Source of the DNA: Lophium mytilinum
Taxonomy: Eukaryota > Ascomycota > Dothideomycetes > Mytilinidiales > Mytilinidiaceae
Length of the DNA stretch: 64,000 bases
Assembly (NCBI GenBank): GCA_010093605.1
Contig: MU004184.1
Location: 1,197,897-1,261,896 of the forward strand
Reading direction: 5' to 3'
Shown here in pieces: positions 12,258-22,404 of this stretch (position 1 is the first letter of the stretch; the number at the start of each line of letters is the position of its first letter). The notes under the pieces are model-generated. The model had not been told where the DNA came from. It made no database searches and saw only the letters and a program-made list of their open reading frames with translations. The position numbers were made by a program, and so were the translations under genes.

Positions 12258-13680
12258 TTTCTTTTCGCTTTGTGGATACCCGGTTCTTTTCTGTATATGG
12301 AGCGTAATAGCATTTGGAGAGGCGGTTTGGCTGCATGGCATTGGAACTTATGATTGGCATGACGGGATGGGCTGGGTATACTAGGCAACAAGGGAGAAAT
12401 CTGATGTTCGGGCGATTGGGCTGGGGTCGGATTATGTATATATGTGATGGCTGGGGCGGAAGAGATGGGGGTGTAGTTAATACAACGTGCTAGACACGTC
12501 GATTGCCCATATGTTCTAGGAGCTTTGCGTCTTGATTGAGGCAGTGATATTAATAGAAGAATATTTTTGTATGCAGTGATCTAGGAGGCAGCTCGGAGGT
12601 CTATCTGGTGGTCCGCTCGTTCAGCTAACTAGCCCTACTCAGAAAGCATTTCCCACGGATGCCATCGGTATAATTGCCTGTCATTGACACATGTTATACA
12701 GTGAACCTACATGCATCGAAAGGCGGAGAAATAACAGTGCCACCATAGACGTTGGCGTTGCTATGCACCTTCGTCGCACGCCGAATTTGGCGCCCTTCAT
12801 ACACCCCCGCCCACACAACTCCCAAAACCCTCGCTGGAAATTTTTCATGCTACCATATATAATACAGCGGATTGATCTCTCTCAAATGCCGTCATGAGAA
12901 GTCTTGCGGAATCGATACTGACGTTGCTGTGTAGATTTGTAGTGCGCTCAAGTACAAAACCTAGTCTCCCATCTCTCCAGCCCCAGATAACAGCCAAGGC
13001 AGTGGTCAGAAAGCTCTCATATTCACACGTCTGATGTAGTGACAATGTGGCTTTCGAATGGTGTAACGAGTTCTATCTGAGCTGCTATAGTTATGGTGAT
13101 GCAGGGGTTGGTAGTGGAGAGTGTATGTTGGGGCTGGCTCGGCCCCACGATGGGGTCAGCCCAACCCCACGGTATCCGATCGGGTTCTCTTCTGGCGGTG
13201 TTTCTGACGCGAGTATTGAAGTTCCAGAGAAATTGAGCACAGGGCTGGAAAGAGGAGAAGGGGTTTATTTTATTGAGAATGATAAATGAGATTTCTATCT
13301 ACTATTGCGTTACGCAGTCGCTGTTGTTCTCGTGTCGCGTCGTACTTACCGCCAGCCTGACGCCTTTCAAGTTTCGACTTCCATTGCGCATACTGCAGCA
13401 GGTTGTTTCTCTCCGTTCCAGAGGCTGGTCGCATGACGCAAGAAGTTCACAGCGTTTGGGCATATAGAGTGATGAAGTGCATCCAGCAAAAGATACACTT
13501 CCAGATTCCATTGGTGGGCAATGCAACCTGGGGAGTGGAGGGGGTTTCTTACCTTTGTAACTCCATGTGTCACAGCACCTAGATAAGCAGGAGATGGTGG
13601 CTAACAAAATCAAGGAAGAGTCCTTACATATGCATACTTTTAACCTACTTAGGGTAGCATATTATTTAGCGCTTACTTTC
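12258..13680. other. Intergenic, 3' of the myristoylated protein gene
   Basis: No supported gene. Frames at 12691-12897, 13047-13289 and 13302-13613 lack domains and codon structure. A GC-rich imperfect palindrome (GGGGCTGGCTCGGCCCCA and relatives) lies near 13128-13172. The sequence becomes AT-rich from about 13620. Confidence 0.5.
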
Positions 13681-13684
13681 CCCG

Positions 13685-14070
13685 CTTTTCTTTAAGTATA
13701 TTAAAAGAAGCTTCTCCCCTCTATCTATCTACTACTTTTTCTCTTTTACTTACTACTTTTAGTCTATAGTTTTTAGCTTACTAAGCTTTTTCTATTCTTA
13801 AATTAAGTAGAAAACCTTAGTATTACTACTTTAAGATACTTAAACTAAGCTTTAAAAGCTTTTAAAGTAAAACTTTAGTAGTAATAAATACTTATTACTA
13901 CTAGAATTTAAACTTACTAAAAAGGTTAGAAATTCTTTACTAAGTAAAGCTAAAAAGCTTACTAAGTAAGATACTAAAAGACTGCCTACGTATTAAGCTT
14001 AGTAAGCTAAATTTTAGTAAGCTAGGCCTTATATAAACCTTAATTTAACTAGCTTCTAATTTAGATTTAG
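13685..14070. repeat. Fully RIP-mutated AT-rich island
   Basis: This block of about 385 bp is made almost only of TA, TT, AA, CT and AG steps. By eye I find no CpA, TpG or CpG at all from 13741 to 13980. There is only one TpG (ACTGCC, 13983) and one further CpG (TACG) before 14070. Complete loss of CpA and TpG on both strands is the end state of repeat-induced point mutation. Palindromic AAGCTT and CTTAGTAAG strings recur. No protein similarity survives, so the original element cannot be named. The block ends about 30 bp before the ATG of the DUF262 gene. Confidence 0.75.
14030..14037 (+). promoter_or_regulatory. Possible TATA box inside the RIPped island
   Basis: TATATAAA lies 61 bp upstream of the ATG at 14098, inside the RIPped block. 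It may serve the DUF262 gene, but in such AT-rich DNA a chance match is likely. Confidence 0.3.
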
Positions 14071-14097
14071 TAAATACACCCTACTATAACACCACCC

Positions 14098-16807
14098 ATG
14101 GCAACCACCACCCAGGTAAGCACTAAGCTGCATCTAGTATTCCTGCATGTTTACTTGTCGCATTGCTCTGCACAATACAGCGCACGCATCGCATCGTCCT
14201 GTCCACAAGATTTGTTTGACTCACAACATCGCAGCAGGACACGTCTGTCGTGAAGAACGAAGATGACTATTTCGACGACGATGATTCGGACGCGGAAGCT
14301 GCCAGCGACGGCTCTGGCAATGAAGTGTTCGAGCCCGCAGAGAGGCTGAAGGACCCAGGAGTAGAGCGGAGACCCATACGCCAGATCATAGGTGAGTCTA
14401 AGAAACTCAAGCTCCTAAGAGTGAAATCGTCACGGTTTGCGGCTTGGGCTAACATTGGTGCAAGCTCTGGTCGATGGTCCGTATCTAGATCTCGAACCCG
14501 ACTATCAACGAGGGGTCGTCTGGTCAGGTATGTTCATTTCACTAGGCTTGCCACCATATTAGTTCCCCAGCTAACCCTATGATATAGAGGAGCGGATGGT
14601 CAAATTAATCGATTCACTGATGGGTAAGTGGACTCCGCCTTCGGAGCTCCGTACTCAGACGCTTACACTCAACAGAGAACTACTATGTTCCTCCCGTAAT
14701 CTTCAACTGCGAGAGACTACCGGCGAATGACGCAGGCGAACGATGGAAGCGTGTATGTGTGGATGGGAAGCAGCGCATCTCATCCATTCACGCTTTCATC
14801 AAAGGCAAAATCCCGTGTCATGACAAAGACAAGAACAAATGGTATTTCACGGCGCCGGATCACCCGAGGCGCCGCGTGCTTCCGCAGCGCGTAAAGGAAC
14901 AATTCCAGAACAAGGAGATTGTATGCTTTGAATATCCAAGTCTGAGTAGGCAACAAGAAGAAGACTTGTTCGCGCGCGTCCAGCTGGGGATGGCACTTAC
15001 GCCAGCTGAGAAGATGCGAGCGACCAACGGACCATGGCAAGAGTTTGCCCGAATGTTCGAAGAGGACTTTAGACCCATCATGAAACTACTCACCGCGCAA
15101 ACGCAAGCTCGCTCTGGAGGATTTAGGCTGTTCCTGGGATGTTTCAGCCAGATTCTGGAGGTCCAACATCCGACAAATGCAAATGGTATTCCAGTTTTGA
15201 AGACGAGCGTATCGGCGATCGACAACCTTCTTCGCAATCCGGAAGCATTGGACGACTCGACGAAGAGCCATCTGGCAACAGTCTTTACGACGTTCACAGA
15301 ACTTGTCAGTGAGAAGGAATCCGTTTTCAAAGACAATGGTTACGAAAGAGTGAAGACGTTCTCACCACTAGAGGTAGTGGCAGTAGCCGTCTTGATCTCG
15401 AAGTATGGGGATGCGCGAAATCATGAGATGTTGCTTGGCGACATAAGCATGATGAGAATTACCTTCCGTGTACAGAAGTTAGACCTGAAGCTGAACGGCG
15501 ACTGTTGGAAAATGGTCTGGGAGTTCATCGACACACTGGAACAGTTCCGTGGTGCGATCGATGGAGAGACAGTTCAGCCGCCCGATTCTACACCACAGGC
15601 AAGCGCCGCCGCGAAGTCTGCGAAAAAGTCTGCAAAGAAGACGACCGATAAGACGCCAAGCCGGAAATCAAAAGCATCACCTTCGAAGGCTTTGGCGATC
15701 CCGGATATTGTGGTACCCAGGGGTACCAAATCGAGACCCGTTGTGGAATCTGCTTATGTCGCTCCCGTAGAATCTGCAGCGGAGACATCGAGACAGCCCC
15801 TTGCTGAGTTTGCAGACATCCCTGTCGTAAAACCTACTGCTAAGGTCAGGCGACAGGCTGCCGCTGAGGAATCTATGCTTGCGGCGGCGAACCAGAGAGT
15901 TAATCAGGAGACGAGGCGCCCTGTCGGGGCGAGCAAGGACGTTCATTGGAAAGATCCGGTGACAGCAAACGCTTCGCATGCTCAACAATCACCGCGAACT
16001 CGACCTCTTCAAGGCCAGCCAACGTCACCAGCCGTACCACCTAGTTCTGTTCTAAGACGTCGCACTGAGGATGAGAGCCTCGCGCGCGACATTGTCAACC
16101 ATCGGGCCCACGAGCTGGGAGCCCATCAACCAGAAAGCACATCGAGGCCTTCCAGAGAACTATCACCAACCCAACCAGAGTCACCTTCTCTCTTCGTGCG
16201 GTCGACATCTCCAGATTCCGTGATCGAGCTTGATTCAGATGACGAAATGCCCGATGCTCCACCAGTTCCGCCGAAAACCAAAACTACGGTCGGCGTCCCG
16301 AAATCTTCACCATTCTCTCCCGTAAAGACCTCAAGCCCTCTTGCTCCGCCACGTAGACCAGTCGCCCCGGTTGCGCCAATGGCTTCAATGGCCCCCACGT
16401 CTCCAATGCCCTCTCGTCCTAAGGCTCCGATTGCTCGTCCGCCAATGGCGTCTCGACCCAGTGCGAACGTCCTGATGGCCCCTCGAGCCAGGCCTACTAG
16501 CATTCCAAACAAGCCTTTGATATCGATAGCAGACGAAGTCGACATACAAGCGCAGCTATCACAAGAATCTCTTGAAGAAGGCGAGATCCGCGAGAGAGAT
16601 CCACAGGATGCCATCGAGAGACAGCGACGGAATCTCCTGGCTGAGTTTAGAACCACTCGGACTCCCTCGACAGGTGCTAGTCGCAGCGGAGATGATGACG
16701 ATGAGGACGGCCCGCCCATCATCCGCAAGCGACGCGCGGATGGGTCATTGGGCGGATCTGGAAATACCCCACGAACGACTAGCCACAAGAAAATGAGACG
16801 TCCGTAG
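14098..16807 (+). CDS. DUF262 (GmrSD N-terminal-type) domain protein
   Basis: Five exons: 14098-14115, 14238-14391, 14465-14527, 14588-14623 and 14676-16807, giving 800 aa. All phases agree and junctions fall inside conserved motifs (DYQRGVVWS-EERMVKLIDSLM-ENYYVPPVIF). The N-terminus is acidic (DDYFDDDDSDAEAASD). The DUF262 domain occupies about residues 50-270, with YQRGVVW, VCVDGKQRISSI and RVQLGMALTPAEKMRA. In bacteria this fold is the NTPase half of GmrSD type IV restriction enzymes, with DGQQR as its nucleotide motif; here it is DGKQR. There is no HNH nuclease domain (DUF1524). Instead a Pro/Ser-rich disordered tail of about 500 residues ends in basic KKMRRP with a likely nuclear signal (IRKRRADG). 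The function in fungi is unknown. It is flanked on both sides by RIPped repeats. Confidence 0.9.
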
Positions 16808-17036
16808 TACCGAGGAGAGTGCGGGTGGGGATGTCGAAGCTATGGACCCGGCGAGGGAAGCTCAGAATGACTCCAGTTCTCAATCCAAAGCTTCTACTTG
16901 GGTTCTCCTCTTTTCTTTTTCCTTTTCCCTTTCCTTTTAACGATTATCATTCCTTTTAGTGTCTACATTCCCTTTAGTGTCTAAATTCCCCTTTCCTAAC
17001 TGGCAGTTTTGCGCAATGGGCCGTCAGTACGGACCC
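16808..17036. other. 3' flank with polypyrimidine tract
   Basis: Downstream of the DUF262 gene lies a C/T-rich run (about 16910-16945) and a duplicated CTTTTAGTGTCTA/CCTTTAGTGTCTA pair (about 16953-16983). It is probably the 3' UTR and terminator area. No gene was seen. Confidence 0.45.
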
Positions 17037-17219
17037 CTATTTCACGAATTTCCTTGGTAGTCTCCCTATCTGCATTCTTATCCTTTTGCTGAGGTACTTG
17101 GCGGCCTTTGGAGATAGATAGAATGCATCCCTTTGCTTTAGAGCATCTATAGACAAATTGATTTGCATTGACTCACAGAACACGGCAGTCGGTGACTCTG
17201 AATCGAACAAGGTGGGCAC
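17037..17219 (-). mobile_element. Scrap of a DNA-transposon DNA-binding (HTH) segment
   Basis: A 60-codon frame contains MQINLSIDALKQRD followed by LSPKAAKYLSKR. This resembles the first helix-turn-helix of fungal pogo/Fot1-type transposases (the ..ALxAIxxG..S.RxAAxxY pattern). No DDE domain is present nearby and the open frame is short, so it is at most a truncated remnant. Its place next to the repeat mosaic at 17.25-18.1 kb supports a transposon origin. Confidence 0.3.
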
Positions 17220-17251
17220 ACGGATCTATTACAACTCTGCTCCAACTTGCC

Positions 17252-18110
17252 CACTCAATACCACTGTGAGGGGTAGCCTGGCCGCTAAGCAGGCAATTAG
17301 TCAAGAGGCAGTTTAATCTGTACTGCTTAAACCTTAACATTAACAGTACTATACTATAAGTCCAGGCACTTAAAATAATTTCTGCCTTAGTCCAACTTTA
17401 CTTACTTAATACTACTATTAGGGGTGCCCTAGTTACTATATATCTAGTTAATTAAGAGAGACTTTAATATAAGCTGCTTAAAGCTTAACATCGCCCTCAG
17501 GTCCTAGAAACCTTGTGGGGGTACCCCAAGCAGTGGCATACCAGTGTGCCCAGACTTGTGACCTGTCACTGTATATTAGACTACCTCTTAAGTCTGAGCA
17601 CATGAAATTGTTTCTGCTCGGCTCCTCCGCTTCCTTCACGTCAAGGTACTGCAGCCAAGCAATCTCCACCTCAGGATGCCACACCTCAGGATGCCACACC
17701 CCAGGGCGCCACACCTCTGGCTGATTCTGGCCCATCGCGGGCTCCGACTGCATCAGCGCCAACACGGGCTACAGTACTAGGCCACAAGTCTGGGCACACC
17801 TAACTGTCACTGATTGGCTTTAGTATTGCTCACTCGATACTACTGTAGGGGATAGCCTGGCCGCTACAGAGCTACATAGTTAATAGGCTATCTAACCTAC
17901 GCTGCTTAAAACTTAGCATCGCCTTTATATCTTTAAAATCCTATAACACGTGGTTCTATTACTATAGGCTCTAATATTGCTCCCTTAACACCACTGTAGG
18001 GGGTAGCCCAGCAACTAAGCAGCTACTTAGTTAAGAGGCAGTCTAATCTACGCTGTATAAAACTAGACATCGCCTATCAATCTTCTAAATCCTTGGGGGG
18101 TGCCCCTAGC
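17252..18110. repeat. Mosaic of four diverged copies of a ~110-150-bp module
   Basis: Four copies start at about 17252, 17404, 17834 and 17982. Each reads roughly ACTCAATACCACTGTAGGGG, then TAGCCTGGCCGCTAAGCAG, a TTAGTTAAGAGGCAGTCTAA-like stretch, CGCTGCTTAAAACTTA and CATCGCC. Copies 1-2 and 3-4 are 152 and 148 bp apart. Differences are nearly all transitions, as in RIP. Copies 2 and 4 run on into a shared GG(G)GTACCCC/GGGTGCCCC..AGCAGTGG(C/T)A segment. A MITE-like element sits between copies 2 and 3. No coding content. Confidence 0.6.
17544..17799. mobile_element. MITE-like element with 21-bp terminal inverted repeats
   Basis: The segment 17544-17564 begins GTGTGCCCAGACTTGTG. It is the reverse complement of 17779-17799 with 20 of 21 positions matching. 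The 256-bp interval carries no transposase. Near its middle is a tandem repeat of 15 bp (TCAGGATGCCACACC) in three copies at 17671-17715. TA dinucleotides lie close to both ends, but an exact target duplication is not clear. A right-end-like scrap recurs at 7487-7512, so the family is dispersed. Class assignment (non-autonomous TIR element) is inference. Confidence 0.55.
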
Positions 18111-18667
18111 AGTGGTACACATAACTGCACAAGTAGTTCTTGGAAAGAAAGTCTGCCATTTCTGCTGAGAATGTTGAAAGCTCAAATGAGGATAATTGTT
18201 ACACCGTCCCCGTTCCTCCCCACTAGTTTCCGGCACCATGTTCCTAACAGATGCTCCTACCCCTATCCCTGGAGCCCAAAGCATTACACGCCAGCAAAGC
18301 CAAGCGTGTCCCCTGCCAGAAGTAATAATAACAACAATAATCCTGGGCCTTTCCCTTGAATATCGAAAAGCCCTTTTTGATACCCCTTTCCCAATGCAGC
18401 AAAACGACAGATAATAAAAAGCGAAGTATTCCGTAGATCGCTGGAAAGACCCGAAGAACGCACAAAAGGGCTCCCACCCGTCGTCCTCCTTCCACTCCAA
18501 CAACTTCACGTTCTTCTTTGTTGCCACGACGCGTACCCACGCATTGTGCCTTGATACTGACTTAGGGTGATGTATCAACGAAATTCCGAAACGGTTCTTT
18601 GAGAAGATGGTCCCCGGGACGCCACGTACAACCCGACTCGTTGCATTTCGACGATACACACCTATCG
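18111..18667. other. 3' flank of the INSIG gene, no other gene
   Basis: It contains a short AAT/AAC microsatellite (about 18321-18343). Long minus-strand frames here (such as the one running 18063-19001) are shadows of the INSIG second exon in the wrong frame. Confidence 0.5.
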
Positions 18668-19912
18668 TCACCGCGACCACCTCGTGTTGTCTAGCACCGC
18701 TAAACGACGTCCGATGTTGCCAAAGCAGATGCAACTGCAGAACAGAACACTGGCTATCCAGGTGGCTACGCCTAAGCTTTCGTAGCTTACCACGCCGGCG
18801 AACAAGGTCGCCGGGGGGACGTTGGCGCTCGGGTTGCCCGTGAAGACGGCGCTGGACGGGGGTAGGCGTGTTGCGTTTGAAGCAAACACCGCAGGCGGCG
18901 GCACGACGTCCGGCTTTGCGAGGAGAAGGACTGACGTAAGGATGACGGACACGAGGGTTGATAAAGTGAGGCCGGGTTTGCTTCGGTCTAGTATGTACCA
19001 CAGTGCTGGGTTCACGAGAGCTAGAGTTACGGAGACCTGGAGCGTCGACGTCCAGGGCAGTTTGCGCTAAGGGTTGTTAGCAAAGAACTAGCAAGTCGGG
19101 GTAGGATCTGAACTTACAATTGCAAATGCGATCCCCACGAAGGCGCCAATACTTCGAACGACGGGGTTCCACTGTTCGCTTAGAGGGCTGCGCGACGGAG
19201 CGTTCTTCCGTTGCGCTTGTTCCGGCACATGACTTCTAGCCCACAGCAGATCCACGTATGGCAGTAGGCTACCGAGCACGATCCCCGCGATGCCCCAGAC
19301 GGTGTAGTACTGCCATTGTGTCCGGTCCACGCCCTGCATCCGCACCGGCGCAAGGTTCCGAGTGTCGTGGAGGTGCGAAACGATAATTCCATAGACGACT
19401 CCAAAGCCAAAGAGAGCAAGGATCCGGCCAGTCAGCAAAAGGTATCCCCATACGCCTTGGATTTGCTTCTGTTGCGCTCGCTGCCACAGTTCTCCGCCCT
19501 TTTTGTCCAATGCCGCCGTCTGCTCTGGTAGGTTGTTGTCCCATGCGTCACCCCCATAGCGGGCGGGCGTTTCTGCTCCTGTGCCCCATGGTGTCTGTGG
19601 TTCGGTCCTATCTCCTGTTCCAGCGTCTGAATATATTCCGAATAGCGTTGAGGAGGTCATGTTGAGGAAGGACTTTGTACGAGACGTTGCGTCCAAGTCG
19701 CCGCCATTGCCACTCCCGGTCCGCGACCGCCGCAGCTTCGCGTCTAGCTGGGCAACAAAGTCGGAGGAGGCACCACGAGTAGGTGAGGACGAGTGGGAGC
19801 CTTCAGAGGCCGGAGTCGACATCTCGAAGTGGCGGCGCGCAACGGGGCGATGGATGTGATTTGGATTCGACGTTGGGATGTCTCCGGGCAGAGGCGACGG
19901 TTCTTCGGACAT
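18668..19912 (-). CDS. INSIG-domain protein (regulator of HMG-CoA reductase / sterol sensing)
   Basis: Two exons: 19912-19118 and 19066-18668, joined over a 51-nt intron (GTAAGT..TTAG), giving 397 aa. The first about 135 residues are Ser/Thr-rich and disordered. Then come the INSIG membrane segments: YLLLTGRILALFGFGVVYG, WGIAGIVLGSLLPYVDLLW, and VRSIGAFVGIAFAI joined across the intron to RKLPWTSTLQVSVTLALV. NPALWYILDRSKPGLTLSTL follows. PALWYIxDRSKPGF and RKLPWxSxLQ are characteristic of fungal Insig homologues (Ins1/InsA/Nsg family). In yeasts these ER proteins bind HMG-CoA reductase and control its stability or phosphorylation. The final segment GVATWIASVLFCSCICFGNI closes the fold. The identity is firm; which sterol branch it controls here is not visible. 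Confidence 0.92.
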
Positions 19913-20649
19913 GTTTTCTGCTATGTATAGGGTGGTTTAGGGCGAATTGGCGCGTTGGAAGAAGAAATGAGAGCTGGAATGCTGTTATGGATGCGGAGGG
20001 ATCTGCGAAGTTGAGATGTGAGCACGTGGACCGCAAAGACGGGAACGGCTTGGCGGAGGGCGTTGTGAGCGGACGTGGTGCTCGCTTTATAAACGATGGC
20101 GGGAGACTAGAGATGGCTCCAGTAGTGCTGAGGCGCCCTATGCATGCTGTGACGTTGGGGTGAGCTGGAGGCGTTGTTGGGGTGAGAGTCCGTATATGAG
20201 CAAGCATGCAGCATGATTTGCATGTGAAGGTGTCCGAAGCCCGGCCTCTGATTCGGAAAGTCCGGGGTTCCGCTGCTGAACCCACTCGCTTTTACTACAG
20301 CCACCTCACGATCATTGATTTTTAATTTGAGAAAGAGCGAATGCTGTCTTTATGCTCGGATTCTGAGAACTATGAGTATATGCTTCCGACACCAAATTCA
20401 CTAGGCCGTCCGCAATGCACTTTTCCAACCAGGAGGCCGCATGCCTGCAGTCTCCGCCGTCTATCCCCTCACAGATCCCCTCACCATGCCGCTCCTGAAT
20501 CCCAGGATCATGGCTGCGTGCTACGAAGGTGCAGAGGTGCGAAGCAAACCAAGCGCTGAACGTTGCAGTTCTACTAGCCTTGTGACACTGTCCGCAGGAC
20601 TTTCATTGGCCTTTCCCTGCTCGAGGCGCCCCAACTGGTGGACAAGCGC
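19913..20649. other. Intergenic, INSIG promoter side and eIF2-gamma 3' side
   Basis: Open frames on both strands around 20107-20653 show no domain. No repeats or RNA genes were seen. Confidence 0.55.
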
Positions 20650-22404
20650 CTAATCAATCGTGGGCGTGAGAGTAGATCCCCTGTTGCATAGATTAGCAAT
20701 GCACTGGACCCAAGCCTTTGGTTTACTTACGCAACGATGTTCGCCCATCCAATCAACCGCCAGTGCTTCTCTATCCGCCGCGAGAGAGCAATCTTCTCTC
20801 CAATTTCGGTACACGCTGGAGATGTGAGAGAAAGACGTGCAGCATCCGCCTTGACCGCAATGACCTTCGCTCCAGTTGCCGTACTACCAATGTTGACCAT
20901 CAGCACCTCATTCTTGCTTAGCTTGGCCACCTTGGCCTGCTTGCCATCTGCCGTCTTCACACCTAGCAGACGTCGCAGAAGGAAGTAGTTGACCTCGAGT
21001 TCGGTGTAGATGTCGGGTAGATGTCCTCGTAGACCCAGTACGAAGCCAACAAGACGATCCGCTCGGCAGAGGGTTGGGTCGACTCGAGTACCAACACCTG
21101 CGATATAATTAGTCGACGACTTCTGAGACATAGTTGCAGAACGTACCAATCAAGCCTCCCGGAACAGCAAATTTGAGATCATTGTGTTCTGCGAACAGCG
21201 TCACGACTCTCGAGAAGATGGGCTTGCACTGGATCTTGCCTGTGCTGTCTTTCGAGACAATCCCAGGCCTGATTTCAATCTCGTCTCCGAGCTTGAGCAC
21301 ACCAGTCAGGATACTTCCTCCAGCAACTCCACCCTTGAGTTCGTCAATCTCTGCACCAGGCTTGTTCACGTCAAACGACCGAATAACGATCATGTGCGGC
21401 TTCGCGGTGAAGTCTCGAACGGGCACGGGTATCTTGGTGATCAGGAATTCGTTGATTGCATCGATGTTGAACTTGAGTTGGGCCGAGATGGGAATGATTG
21501 GCGATCCGTCGGCGACTGTGCCCCGAATGAATTTCTAGTCTACGTCAGCTACGATGAGCAAATCGAGTCGAGTGGTCGAACCAGAATGGATTGATAGTGT
21601 GCTTCGGCTCCTTCTTCTCTCATCAGGTCAACCTTGTTCTGCAGAATGATTATGTGGTTGAGCTTCATGATTTCGATAGCGGCCAAGTGCTCGGAGGTTT
21701 GAGGCTGGGGGCAGGTTTCGTTTCCTGCAATCAGTAGGAGGGCTGCGTCCATGACGGCTGCGCCAGACAACATTGTGCTCATGAGAATATCGTGACCGGG
21801 GCAGTCCACGAAGGAGACATGTCGCATCAACCTGGAAACTGATTAGCTGAAGGCCCAAGCCGTTCGATTCGACATAACGTACCTATATCGCCCCGAGCAT
21901 CCATCGCGCTCGCACGGCGGGTCCACTTCCTTTTCGCTCTTGTAACTCCGGTAACCTGCCAGTATAGTCAGCCTACAACTGACCTTGCCACCTGTACAAG
22001 CCCAGATTCCACTCACAGGTGGGGCGTGGGCAGTCCTCGTTGTCACACTTGTAGATTTTGGCGTTGGCATATCCCAGCTTGATGGTAATGTTCCTTTCCA
22101 GCTCGTTCTTGAATCTGACGGTTTGCACTCCCGATATCGCCTTCACCACAGTGCTCTTCCCGTGAGCGACGTGACCGATTGTTCCGATATTGATCGTTGC
22201 TTGACGGCTAATGATCTCGGGCGAGAGGGGCGTTAATGTCGTGAGGTCCAAGTCCTTAGGCTCTGGCTGCTCTGGGAGCTCTGGTCGCTTCTCCTCCTCC
22301 TTGGGCTGGTGCGAGGACTTCTTCAGCGCCGACTTGGGCTTCACCTCGACTTCTTCGGGCTCCGAGTCCTGGAGAGTCTCGTCGTGCTCGGAGTCGGAAT
22401 CCAT
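20650..22404 (-). CDS. GCD11: Translation initiation factor eIF2 gamma subunit
   Basis: Six exons: 22404-22017, 21955-21883, 21831-21582, 21534-21147, 21097-20731 and 20680-20650, giving 498 aa. All phases agree. The GTPase motifs are present: GHVAHGKST (P-loop), DCPGHD, NKVD and a SAQL-type G5. A zinc-knuckle region ([11 protein letters not shown]...CERDGC) spans the first intron, as expected. Domain II/III motifs include [16 protein letters not shown]. The last exon supplies only [10 protein letters not shown], completing GWANIVAGSTL, the usual eIF2-gamma end; reading through the fifth donor would stop ten residues early. Intron 3 uses an odd donor (CTG|GTTCGA) but joins QSIL to [11 protein letters not shown] exactly. 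The factor carries Met-tRNAi to the 40S ribosome. The acidic 60-residue N-terminus is variable between fungi. Confidence 0.96.

Noticed and set aside
16126-16788. 220-codon minus-strand ORF inside the DUF262 tail
   Set aside because: Antisense of a low-complexity Pro/Ser tail; repeated GAIG units reflect sequence bias.
18063-19001. 312-codon minus-strand ORF across the INSIG 3' half
   Set aside because: Wrong frame; the INSIG frame with its 51-nt intron is conserved across the same bases.
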